Source: Sediminibacter sp. Hel_I_10 (lineage in GTDB: Bacteria; Bacteroidota; Bacteroidia; Flavobacteriales; Flavobacteriaceae). Taken from it: a DNA stretch of 64,000 bases. The DNA lies in assembly GCF_000688335.1 (NCBI RefSeq), contig NZ_JHZX01000001.1:930001-994000 (forward strand). Reading direction: 5' to 3'. Below are positions 9,392 to 17,196 of this stretch, piece after piece. Each line of letters begins with the position of its first letter. Position 1 is the stretch's first letter. A program made the translations under genes and the position numbers. A model generated the notes under the pieces. The model saw only the letters and a program-made list of their open reading frames with translations, was not told the DNA's origin and did no database searches.

Positions 9392-10114
9392 ATGGGAAGA
9401 GCTTTTGAGTTCCGTAAAGCAAGGAAAATGAAACGTTGGGCTGCTATGAGCAAAGCCTTTACACGTATTGGTAAGGATATTGTTATGGCCGTTAAAGAAG
9501 GTGGCCCAGATCCAGACGCCAATTCTAGGCTGCGGGCGGTAATTCAAAATGCCAAATCTGTAAACATGCCCAAGGATAATATCGATCGTGCCATAAAGCG
9601 TGCCTCAGATAAAAACCAAGGCGATTATAAAGAAGTTGTTTTTGAAGGCTATGCCCCGCATGGTATCGCTATCTTAGTAGAAACTGCTACAGACAATAAT
9701 ACACGTACCGTGGCTAATGTGAGAAGCTATTTCAATAAATGTGATGGAAGCTTGGGGGTTTCGGGATCGGTTGTATTTATGTTTGACCACACTTGTAATT
9801 TCAGAATTAGTGCAGAAGGCGTTGATCCCGATGAGATTGAATTGGAATTTATTGATTTTGGAGCAGAAGAAGTCTTTGCAGATGATGACGGCATCCTCAT
9901 TTACGCCCCATTTGAAAGCTTTGGTGCCATACAAGCCGAATTGGAATCACGTGATATCGAAATCCTATCTTCAGGGTTTGAACGCATCCCACAAGTGACT
10001 AAAAAACTGAGTCCAGAAGAAGCTGAAGATGTTGAAAAACTTTTGGAAAAACTAGAAGAAGATGATGATGTACAAAACGTATATCATACTATGGAAGAAA
10101 GTTCAGAAGACTAA
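9392..10114 (+). CDS. YebC/PmpR (TACO1) family protein
   Basis: Cytoplasmic protein of 240 residues, the usual length. The family N-terminus is intact: MGRAFEFRKARKMKRWAAMS, then SKAFTRIGKDIVMAVKEGG and MPKDNIDRAIKRA. The domain-2/3 pattern VRSYFNKCDGSLGVSGSV is also present. Members have been described as transcriptional regulators, and more recently as translation factors that relieve ribosome stalling. Which of these applies here cannot be told from the sequence. The acidic tail (about residues 205-240) is typical. The 138-base gap upstream holds no clear signal. Confidence 0.92.
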   Translation: MGRAFEFRKARKMKRWAAMSKAFTRIGKDIVMAVKEGGPDPDANSRLRAVIQNAKSVNMPKDNIDRAIKRASDKNQGDYKEVVFEGYAPHGIAILVETATDNNTRTVANVRSYFNKCDGSLGVSGSVVFMFDHTCNFRISAEGVDPDEIELEFIDFGAEEVFADDDGILIYAPFESFGAIQAELESRDIEILSSGFERIPQVTKKLSPEEAEDVEKLLEKLEEDDDVQNVYHTMEESSED

Positions 10115-10279
10115 TTTTCAAAACAGCAATAACGCCTTTATATTCTTGATTTAATTCTAAGAAATTTATCCCTTGCTATGATGAATTGCATTTGTAGTCT
10201 CTGATTACATGCCTTTTTCTTTTCAAAAATTAAAATTAATTCTTAAATTTAAGAGGAGGAGAAGAACGTCTTTAGACTA

Positions 10280-10756
10280 ATGGCTATGAAAGAAACTGCT
10301 AGACATTTTGTAGAGTTATATTTTCGATTTTATGGGGAAAGAAACTCCATTATCAAAAATTTATTTGATGAGGATTTCATGGGTCTTGATGGCATTACAA
10401 ATACTATTTACGATAAAACGAAATGGATTAATGCCATAGATGATGATTTTGAACAAATTGGCACGCCTTTTAAAGTCGGGATTATTGATTTTGACACTCG
10501 GGAATTAGGTGATGGGATGATCTTAGCGTCTTGTATTTCGATTTGGGACATTAAACTATTTCAAGATTTCCCTGAATTTGATAGGGTTCGAACCGTATTT
10601 ATTATTAGAAAAGAAAATGATACTTTTAAAATCAAACACCTGAGCAATTCCATCTCCTTGCTATCACTTACAAAAAAAGAACTATTTCCTTTTACGCTTC
10701 GAAAGGTATTAATGGATTGGAAAAATACCTTATTCTACATGGGCAAAAAACAGTAG
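10280..10756 (+). CDS. Hypothetical protein, possibly NTF2/SnoaL-like fold
   Basis: 158 residues without signal peptide or membrane segment. The pattern of an N-terminal helix (ARHFVELYFRFYGER), a mid Trp-containing helix (KTKWINAIDDDFEQI) and alternating strands ending in ASCISIWDIK and TVFIIRKENDTFKIKHLS resembles the SnoaL/NTF2-like cone fold. That fold assignment is an inference from pattern alone. No active-site residues can be assigned. It stands alone between yebC and a convergent glycosyltransferase. The 165-base region upstream contains no gene. Confidence 0.6.
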   Translation: MAMKETARHFVELYFRFYGERNSIIKNLFDEDFMGLDGITNTIYDKTKWINAIDDDFEQIGTPFKVGIIDFDTRELGDGMILASCISIWDIKLFQDFPEFDRVRTVFIIRKENDTFKIKHLSNSISLLSLTKKELFPFTLRKVLMDWKNTLFYMGKKQ

Positions 10757-10767
10757 TTTGAATTGGC

Positions 10768-12000
10768 TTACAAATTTTTCAACTCAATCCATTTAGACAT
10801 GTACTTTGTGCCCTGCATGGTGTGATGCATCAACATCTGACCTGTAAAATTAAGCGCTCTTTCCTGTTGCAGATTTTGTATTAAAGATTCCAATCGTTTT
10901 AAAAACGCTGTCTCATAACTCGATTTATCAAAATTTTCATTTAAAATTTTAAATCCGTTCTGCTGTAGCTTCATCCAAAGGTCCTTATCGGTATAACAGT
11001 TTACCGCATAGTCTACAAAAGTATCGGGATGATCTGCAACCACAGGATCCATAAAATCAGTATCTAAAATGCCCTCTGCTCCTATTTTTGAGGTCAAGTA
11101 AGGAGTGCCATTTTGCATGGCGTCAAATAGCTTACCCTTTAATCCTGCACCAAAGCGTAAAGGTGCTAATAACACTTTTGCAGAGCCAATAACAGTATTG
11201 GCATTATCTGCCCGCCCTTTAATTAAAAAACCTTCCTTTTGATTGTGTAGTTGCTCGACTTTTTGAGCGCCATAAGCACCATAGTTATGCAATTCTGCCT
11301 TAGGCAACTTCAGTTTAATCTTAGGCCAAATGGTTTCTTTAAGATATAATAAGGCGTCATAATTTGGAGGATGGATAAAGTTTCCTATCGTCACAAAATG
11401 ATCACGATTTTCAAAGCTTGGAAGTTGCTGTTGTGTTACTTCGGAAATCGGCTCCACCAGAAATGGCAGATAAAACAATAATTGTTTCGGCATTTGAAAC
11501 CGATTTTCTAGGAGTTGCATTTCAGCTTTAGAAATAATCAGACTCAAATCACAGCGATACATGCTTGCAATTTCCCGTTTTGCAAAATCGTTAAAAAGAT
11601 GAACGTTTGAGAATTCCTCATGCTTTCTATAAGCGGCTTCCCTACCCTTTCTTAAAAAATGAAGATCTTCGGTATCTAAAATTCTCAACGCATTTGGCAA
11701 CTGCTCTGCAACGCGCCAACCAAATTGCTCCTCTGTCATAAACCTATCAAAAATCACGACACTTGGTTGTAATTCTATAATAAAGTCATCAAAGGAACCA
11801 TCATTCAGTTGAATGGTTTTTTTAGTGATTCCGAGGGTCTCTACATCAAAGGCATTATCGCTTTTTGCACAAGCTGAAGCAAAAGTAATGTGGTAACCTT
11901 GGGTCTGAAAAAAGGATATGAGCTGCATCATTCGGCTGCCGGCCGCAGAACTTTTAGGTTCTGGCCAAACAAAACCAATGATGAGTAGTTGTTTGTTCAT
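10768..12000 (-). CDS. Glycosyltransferase (GT4-like, GT-B fold)
   Basis: 410-residue cytoplasmic protein. The N-terminal Rossmann half opens with LIIGFVWPEPKSSAAGSRM, and the C-terminal half has the nucleotide-sugar region FGAGLKGKLFDAMQNGTP near residue 290, with a further motif KIGAEGI. This fits GT4-type transferases that add a sugar in polysaccharide or glycolipid synthesis. The usual E-x7-E is not clear, so donor and acceptor are unknown. It is not in a polysaccharide cluster. It ends 11 bases from the convergent NTF2-like gene, with no terminator hairpin visible between them. Confidence 0.8.
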   Translation of the reverse strand: MNKQLLIIGFVWPEPKSSAAGSRMMQLISFFQTQGYHITFASACAKSDNAFDVETLGITKKTIQLNDGSFDDFIIELQPSVVIFDRFMTEEQFGWRVAEQLPNALRILDTEDLHFLRKGREAAYRKHEEFSNVHLFNDFAKREIASMYRCDLSLIISKAEMQLLENRFQMPKQLLFYLPFLVEPISEVTQQQLPSFENRDHFVTIGNFIHPPNYDALLYLKETIWPKIKLKLPKAELHNYGAYGAQKVEQLHNQKEGFLIKGRADNANTVIGSAKVLLAPLRFGAGLKGKLFDAMQNGTPYLTSKIGAEGILDTDFMDPVVADHPDTFVDYAVNCYTDKDLWMKLQQNGFKILNENFDKSSYETAFLKRLESLIQNLQQERALNFTGQMLMHHTMQGTKYMSKWIELKNL

Positions 12001-12102
12001 TTGTGAAAAAGAAGAGAGTTCAATACCTCAACGTTCGCATTCTAAAATGCAAATTTGATCTTGAAGTTAAAAAAGATAAGCTCTATAAATAAGAATATTG
12101 AA

Positions 12103-12576
12103 TTACTTAGAGTTCAAGCCCAAATTGTAGCCTGCTCTTACTGTTTTAGCCCAATCTACTACCGCCTTAATTTGCGCATCAGATAAGTTAGCCTCGGTAT
12201 GTGTGTAGGTATAAGACTCTAAGGGCATTTCCTTATCCTCAACCTCCTCTATAAGTTCATCTAATTTATGATCTTTCTTTTTGATGGAATAATTATCCCA
12301 ATCTGATACATTAAAATGCTCTTTCCCTTCTTCAATATGATTTGCCAACCAGTAATTAACAGGGGTTATTTTATCATACCAAGGGTATCTGGTTACGTTA
12401 CTGTGACAGTCAAAACAAGTGGTCTCTAAAATTGTTTTGACCTCGTTTGAAGGATTGGTTTCAGCAACAAAAGCATCTAAAGTTGCGAGATCGCCTTCAT
12501 TTCTTTCAGGTCCAAAAAACTGCATAATCACAAACACCGCCAATAACATCAAAAGAACCTTTTTTACTATTTTCAT
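12103..12576 (-). CDS. Membrane-anchored haem-binding domain protein (cytochrome c-like)
   Basis: 157 residues with an N-terminal membrane segment (VLLMLLAVFVIMQFFG, about 7-22) and a single CxxCH haem attachment motif in CFDCHSNVTRYPWYD near residue 54. This matches the Haem_bd domain found in many Bacteroidota periplasmic proteins. It would sit on the periplasmic face of the inner membrane and bind one c-type haem. A candidate distal ligand is not certain. It is transcribed divergently from the gene before purB. The redox partner is unknown. Confidence 0.85.
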   Translation of the reverse strand: MKIVKKVLLMLLAVFVIMQFFGPERNEGDLATLDAFVAETNPSNEVKTILETTCFDCHSNVTRYPWYDKITPVNYWLANHIEEGKEHFNVSDWDNYSIKKKDHKLDELIEEVEDKEMPLESYTYTHTEANLSDAQIKAVVDWAKTVRAGYNLGLNSK

Positions 12577-12614
12577 TTTTTCTATTTTAGAATGGTTAAA
12601 TTAAGTAAAATCGC

Positions 12615-13184
12615 TTGACTACCGAAGCACTTTATGAAGAATTAAACACTGTAGATGCTTCTCGCGAAAGCCGTCTACAGCATTCCCACATGATCATAGC
12701 TCAACCTAAGTTGATTCCTAAATTATTAGAGATTGCATTTATGGTAGATGACAAAATCTCCTGCAAAGCAGCTTGGGTCTTTGAATATACTTGCAGCAAT
12801 AGCATTGAATTAGTCTTACCTCATCTTCAATACTTTACTAATAATTTGCATCGCGTGCATTTAGATTCTGCCGTAAGACCAATGGCCAAAGTCTGCGAAT
12901 TGTTGATCACAGCTTTCTACTCAAAACATGAAAATGCGGTTAAAACTCAATTGCAACCATTACATAAAGAAAAGATTATTGAATCTTGCTTTGACTGGAT
13001 GATCAAAGAAGAAAAAATTGCTCCAAAAGCTTACGCCATGAATACGCTCTATCTCTTAGGAACTGAATATGAATGGATCCATCCCGAACTCAAGATCATC
13101 ATTGAGCGCGATTACAACAAGCAAAGTGCCGGCTTTAAGGCAAGAGGCCGAAAAATACTCTTAAAAATGGATAAAATAGCCTGA
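12615..13184 (+). CDS. Conserved hypothetical protein preceding purB
   Basis: 189-residue soluble, helical protein with a HEAT-like feel (ISCKAAWVFEYTCS, KAYAMNTLYLLGTEYEW). The start is a TTG: an in-frame TAA lies at 12606 and there is no ATG between. The next ATG (12690) would remove conserved-looking residues such as SRESRLQHS. The same gene commonly sits directly upstream of purB in flavobacteria, which has led to 'adenylosuccinate lyase' labels not supported by its sequence. Function unknown. Confidence 0.75.
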   Translation: MTTEALYEELNTVDASRESRLQHSHMIIAQPKLIPKLLEIAFMVDDKISCKAAWVFEYTCSNSIELVLPHLQYFTNNLHRVHLDSAVRPMAKVCELLITAFYSKHENAVKTQLQPLHKEKIIESCFDWMIKEEKIAPKAYAMNTLYLLGTEYEWIHPELKIIIERDYNKQSAGFKARGRKILLKMDKIA

Positions 13185-13227
13185 AAATCTCATGCATCTA
13201 TTTCTATAGCCTTACAATGAAAAGACC

Positions 13228-13235
13228 TATCTTTG
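13228..13235 (+). promoter_or_regulatory. Putative -7 element of the purB promoter
   Basis: TATCTTTG is a perfect match to TAnnTTTG and lies 22 bases before the purB start codon. No good -33 TTTG is visible at the expected distance, so purB may also be read from the upstream gene. Confidence 0.45.
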
Positions 13236-13257
13236 GGGCTTCAAAATTAACAAAACC

Positions 13258-14601
13258 ATGTCCATATCTTCTTTAAAAGCCATCTCACCAATTGATGGCC
13301 GATACCGAAACAAAGTAGAATCCCTTGCACCTTACTTCTCTGAGGAAGCACTTATTAAATATCGTGTACAAGTTGAAGTTGAATACTTTATTGCCTTGTG
13401 CGAACTAGGATTACCTCAACTTCAAGGTGTCGCAACCAATACTTTTAAAGATCTTAGAGCGATTTACAGTGATTTTTCTACTGAAGATGCACAATCCATT
13501 AAAAATATTGAGAAAACCACCAACCATGACGTTAAGGCGGTAGAGTATTTTATAAAGGAAGCATTTGATAACTTAGGCTTAACGGCTTATAAAGAATTTA
13601 TCCATTTTGGCCTCACCTCACAAGACATCAACAATACAGCCATCCCGTTAAGTATTAAGGAAGCTGTTAATGATGTATACGTACCGGAATACTTGGAGGT
13701 TTTAAAAAAATTAAAAACACTGGCTAACGATTGGAAAGATATCCCAATGCTAGCAAGAACACATGGACAACCTGCATCACCAACCAGATTAGGAAAAGAA
13801 ATTGAGGTGTTTGTAGTACGTTTGGAAGAGCAGTTTAATTTATTGAACGATGTCCCTAGTGCCGCTAAATTTGGTGGTGCCACAGGAAATTTTAACGCTC
13901 ATAAAGTAGCTTACCCAACAATAGATTGGAAGGCTTTTGGAACAAAGTTTGTTCAAGAAACCTTAGGCTTACAGCACTCTTTCCCTACCACCCAAATTGA
14001 GCATTATGATCATTTAGCAGCACTATTTGATGCTCTAAAACGAATTAACACGATTATTATAGATTTAGATAGAGACATTTGGACTTATGTTTCTATGGAC
14101 TATTTCAAACAAAGAATCAAAGCTGGAGAGGTAGGCAGTAGCGCCATGCCTCACAAAGTAAATCCTATTGATTTTGAAAATTCTGAAGGCAATTTAGGTA
14201 TCGCCAATGCCGTTTTTGAACATTTGTCGGCTAAACTACCAATATCAAGATTACAGAGAGATCTTACAGATAGTACGGTTTTACGTAATGTAGGTGTTCC
14301 TTTTGGGCATACGCTTATTGGCTTTAAGTCTACCGTTAAAGGTCTTGATAAATTGTTGCTTAATGAACCTAAGTTTGCTAAAGATTTAGAACAAAATTGG
14401 GCAGTGGTTGCAGAAGCCATCCAGACTATTCTTAGACGTGAAGCTTACCCAAATCCTTATGAAGCTCTTAAAGGCTTAACCAGAACCAACGAAGTAATTA
14501 ACGAAACCTCTATTGCTAACTTTATAGACACGCTTGAAGTTTCCGAAGCTATTAAAACGGAATTAAAAGCAATAACTCCTAGCAATTATACAGGTATCTA
14601 A
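13258..14601 (+). CDS. purB: Adenylosuccinate lyase
   Basis: Acts twice in purine synthesis: it cleaves SAICAR to AICAR and adenylosuccinate to AMP, releasing fumarate each time. The 447 residues match the usual length of the E. coli-type enzyme. The fumarase/aspartase superfamily signature GSSAMPHKVNPIDFENSEG is at about residue 295. TSQDINNTA and ARTHGQPASPTRLGKE supply the catalytic histidine regions. It is followed by a strong hairpin terminator at 14665. Confidence 0.97.
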   Translation: MSISSLKAISPIDGRYRNKVESLAPYFSEEALIKYRVQVEVEYFIALCELGLPQLQGVATNTFKDLRAIYSDFSTEDAQSIKNIEKTTNHDVKAVEYFIKEAFDNLGLTAYKEFIHFGLTSQDINNTAIPLSIKEAVNDVYVPEYLEVLKKLKTLANDWKDIPMLARTHGQPASPTRLGKEIEVFVVRLEEQFNLLNDVPSAAKFGGATGNFNAHKVAYPTIDWKAFGTKFVQETLGLQHSFPTTQIEHYDHLAALFDALKRINTIIIDLDRDIWTYVSMDYFKQRIKAGEVGSSAMPHKVNPIDFENSEGNLGIANAVFEHLSAKLPISRLQRDLTDSTVLRNVGVPFGHTLIGFKSTVKGLDKLLLNEPKFAKDLEQNWAVVAEAIQTILRREAYPNPYEALKGLTRTNEVINETSIANFIDTLEVSEAIKTELKAITPSNYTGI

Positions 14602-14664
14602 TTCTTTGTACGCACTTTACTTAGAGTTTAAGAGCTGAAATTTGACGCTCAAACGTATAAAAAA

Positions 14665-14700
14665 AGCCATCTAGATGATTATTCTAGATGGCTTTTTTTT
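14665..14700 (+). terminator. Bidirectional intrinsic terminator between purB and the DUF4252 operon
   Basis: Perfect 11-bp stem (AGCCATCTAGA at 14665-14675 with its complement at 14683-14693), a 7-base loop, and a run of T on the right and of A on the left. It can serve both convergent transcription units. Confidence 0.9.
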
Positions 14701-14721
14701 AAATTAAATCTCGAAATGTGA

Positions 14722-15267
14722 CTAATCAAAAAACTCGGTGAATTCTTTGAGTTGGCCGTCCTCTAAATCCATAGTTTCAAATACCGAAGCTAATTTCATG
14801 ATCTTGTTCAAATTCATATCGTCGCCTAACACTCTAATCACAGCAAAGCCTTTCTCATTAGCACTACCTAGTAGCACAAACTCTTCCACGCTCTCCTCTT
14901 CTCCAATAAAATTAACGACAAATTTCCCGTCCGTTACATTTCCGCCACGAATTAATTCTTGGTATTTCGGATTTTTTAAAATGGCTTTTACCTTGGCAAA
15001 TTCTTCATTGTATGCTGCTTGATTGTTATCGTCTAAAACAAAAGCAATCATGCTCAATTTCTCGACAGACTCATAAGCCTCTTTTTGTTCTTCGGTCAAG
15101 GATTCTGTGTCTATTTTAAGCATGCTTATGGGAACATCTACTGAGGTAAAGCCCGACTTTAGTTCATTATCGACGTAGTAAGATTGTAAGGTCGATTCTT
15201 GGTTGCAACTTAATAGAGTTGCAACCAGAATAGAAAAGACCATTAGTTTTTTGATTGATGATGTCAT
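14722..15267 (-). CDS. DUF4252 lipoprotein
   Basis: 181 residues with a lipoprotein signal (VFSILVATLLSC, lipobox Cys near residue 21). The mature part resembles DUF4252 proteins: alternating helix and strand ending in FAVIRVLGDDMNLNKIMKLA. No enzyme motif is seen. It is the last gene of a four-gene - strand unit led by an ECF sigma factor and follows a paralogue by 11 bases. That position suggests an envelope-stress target or sensor, which is an inference. Confidence 0.85.
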   Translation of the reverse strand: MTSSIKKLMVFSILVATLLSCNQESTLQSYYVDNELKSGFTSVDVPISMLKIDTESLTEEQKEAYESVEKLSMIAFVLDDNNQAAYNEEFAKVKAILKNPKYQELIRGGNVTDGKFVVNFIGEEESVEEFVLLGSANEKGFAVIRVLGDDMNLNKIMKLASVFETMDLEDGQLKEFTEFFD

Positions 15268-15278
15268 GATGATTTGTA

Positions 15279-15845
15279 TTATTTTTTACCAGCTTTTTTC
15301 AATTGCTCACCTCCTGGCATATCCATTTGGCTTGTCAATTTTGATATTTGTCTCAAATCTATATCTCCAGTAAGTGACAGTAATACCGTTTCAACTTCTC
15401 GTTTTTTACCGTTAATGGTAATGTCTTGGTCTTTTGTAAATTCTCCAAGGCCATTGACAAACATCAAGAGTTCTTTAACGTGATTTTCGTCTTTACCTTC
15501 TTTTACATAAAAGTTCACGGTTTGATCACCATCTTTAATACGCATGAGTTCTTCCAGTTTCGATGTTTTTAAATAATTGGTCACCGTGGTATTCATGTCT
15601 TGGGAAATTTTCAGATCTCCTGTTGTAAAGACTTTTAATCCTGTGATATTTTTGGCCATTTCTATATAACCTTGAGCCTCTGGATCGTCAATATCCATAC
15701 CCATAGTAGCCAACATTTTAAACATTTTTTGATTGATGACTACAGACATCACACCGTCTTTATCTTCAAATTTATCAAAGATGCCCTGTGCAAATGTCAC
15801 AGTAGACGATAAGGCAATTGCTGCTATTACGATTAACTTTTTCAT
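15279..15845 (-). CDS. DUF4252 secreted protein
   Basis: 188 residues with a signal peptide (MKKLIVIAAIALSSTVTFAQ) and no lipobox, so the protein is predicted to be soluble in the periplasm. The body carries the DUF4252 pattern: an early DGVMSVVINQKMFKMLATMG, a central TGLKVFTTGDLK and a C-terminal LSLTGDIDLRQISKLTSQMDMPGG. It shares this layout with the next gene (14722), but the two are too different to be a recent duplication. It lies 5 bases after the putative anti-sigma gene and is clearly in the same operon. Confidence 0.87.
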   Translation of the reverse strand: MKKLIVIAAIALSSTVTFAQGIFDKFEDKDGVMSVVINQKMFKMLATMGMDIDDPEAQGYIEMAKNITGLKVFTTGDLKISQDMNTTVTNYLKTSKLEELMRIKDGDQTVNFYVKEGKDENHVKELLMFVNGLGEFTKDQDITINGKKREVETVLLSLTGDIDLRQISKLTSQMDMPGGEQLKKAGKK

Positions 15846-15850
15846 AATTT

Positions 15851-16387
15851 CTAATTTTTGTTTTTAGGTGTTTGTTTCTTTTTTACTAATCTATTTGTTG
15901 TTTTTGAAAATTCTTTAACATGCATGACCTGCTCTGCACCTTTATTAAAATTTGTAGAGACCAGACTTAAACTGCCAACACTACTTGCTGCATCGTTAAA
16001 ATTTGATGACAACATTGAAAGCGCTTCTTTTGTTTTATCATAAGTTTCTCGTTCTTCTTGACTAAGACCTGCTAAGGTTCTGGCGGGTTGGTCACCCATC
16101 ATATTTGGTATCAAAATCCCTAGCATAAGAACGGCGACGGCCGCAATAGAAATCCATTGATAAATTCTACTCTTTTTTTGTTTTGATCCCGCTGGTTCAA
16201 TTGAAATCGCTTTGATGTACATCTCCTCTTTTGTAGTATCAAAATATTGAAACATCACTTTATAAGACTCCAAATGCGCTGGCACATTGCCTTGAGAAAA
16301 GTAAGCTTTTAGCTGTTGCTCTTCGCTAAGCGATGTTTCGCCCAGGTCATACTTTTCTAATAATTTTTCTATCTCACTTAATACCAT
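15851..16387 (-). CDS. Probable anti-sigma factor (single-pass membrane protein)
   Basis: 178 residues. The N-terminal 50 residues (EIEKLLEKYDLGETSLSEEQ onward) resemble the short helical sigma-binding region of Bacteroidota anti-sigma proteins. A basic stretch (KQKKSR) precedes one membrane segment, ISIAAVAVLMLGILIP, at about residues 77-93. The C-terminal part would be periplasmic. The start overlaps the end of the sigma factor gene by 14 bases, the usual coupling for sigma/anti-sigma pairs. There is no zinc (HxxxCxxC) motif. The role is inferred mainly from position. Confidence 0.7.
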   Translation of the reverse strand: MVLSEIEKLLEKYDLGETSLSEEQQLKAYFSQGNVPAHLESYKVMFQYFDTTKEEMYIKAISIEPAGSKQKKSRIYQWISIAAVAVLMLGILIPNMMGDQPARTLAGLSQEERETYDKTKEALSMLSSNFNDAASSVGSLSLVSTNFNKGAEQVMHVKEFSKTTNRLVKKKQTPKNKN

Positions 16388-16883
16388 ATTGATGCGTATG
16401 TGTTAGTTTTTCCCGAATTGTTTTTCTTGCTCTTGACAAAGCCACTCTAATTGCCGTAGGATTCATATCCACTACTTTTGCAATCTCGTCATAATCATAC
16501 TCCTCAATGTCTCGAAGTTGTAATATTATTTTTTGCTGTTCTGGTAACTCTTCAATAATCTTAGACACCCAACTGACGCTATCTCTATTTTCTACTTCTT
16601 TCTGTAACGAGATCGTATGATCTTGATAGTTGCTATGTACTATTTTCAAATTTTGTGCCTGTTTTGATTTTAGACGATCTAAACAGAAGTTCTTGGTCAT
16701 GGTCATCGCAAAAGCTTCAGTATTCCTGTATTCAGCAATTTTTACTCTATTATTCCATAACTTTATTAAGATCTCTTGTGTAGCATCTTCAGCTTCTTCG
16801 CTAGAAACCAAAAGACGTTTTGCTAGTCTAAAGACCTTATCCTTAAAAGGCGTCACCAATTTTATAAAATCAGTTTGTGTCAT
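16374..16883 (-). CDS. ECF-type RNA polymerase sigma factor (sigma-70 family)
   Basis: 169 residues. Region 2 is visible (FKDKVFRLAKRLLVSSEEAE followed by DATQEILIKLWN), and so is region 4 (LPEQQKIILQLRDIEEYDYD with the helix-turn-helix MNPTAIRVALSRARKTIREK). Length and layout are those of a standard group 4 sigma factor. It heads an operon with a probable anti-sigma protein and two DUF4252 exported proteins, and is divergent from an S41 protease lipoprotein. Autoregulation is likely but no sigma-specific promoter can be recognised. Confidence 0.93.
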   Translation of the reverse strand: MTQTDFIKLVTPFKDKVFRLAKRLLVSSEEAEDATQEILIKLWNNRVKIAEYRNTEAFAMTMTKNFCLDRLKSKQAQNLKIVHSNYQDHTISLQKEVENRDSVSWVSKIIEELPEQQKIILQLRDIEEYDYDEIAKVVDMNPTAIRVALSRARKTIREKLTHTHQYGIK

Positions 16884-17196
16884 TTTTGTTTGGTTAGTGT
16901 AAAAGCAGGTGATTATTCTGCTTCTTACTGTTACGACGAGTATGGAAGAACTTTGTTACAAGCTTTTTGAAATTAAGTCTATTTTTAGATTAAATTGGAC
17001 ACTGTCAGTGTTTTTAAGCATATCTCGCCCAATTGAATATTTTAAAATTCACAATAATGTAAGTAAATTTAGAGTTTATAAAATCAATGCTATAAAAGAA
17101 AAAGAACCTAAAATTTTTAAGCGTAGTGCTAACTCACACGATCTCGGCTGTTTGTTATTCTTCCCGCAGAGAAATTTTAAAACTCCAAAAACACAA
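16884..17196. other. 313-base intergenic region between the ECF sigma factor and the S41 lipoprotein
   Basis: The + strand frame is open back to 16909 but carries no signal peptide or conserved residues before 17197, so I treat it as non-coding. It must hold the promoters of both divergent units. I see no clear TAnnTTTG element and no hairpin. Confidence 0.5.

Noticed and set aside
14722-15845. The two DUF4252 genes as a recent tandem duplication
   Set aside because: The proteins share a layout but hardly any identical runs, and one is a lipoprotein while the other is not. This is an old duplication at most.
16909-17196. N-terminal extension of the S41 lipoprotein
   Set aside because: The ATG at 17197 begins a clear lipoprotein signal. 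The 96 residues before it would bury the signal and show no conservation-like pattern.
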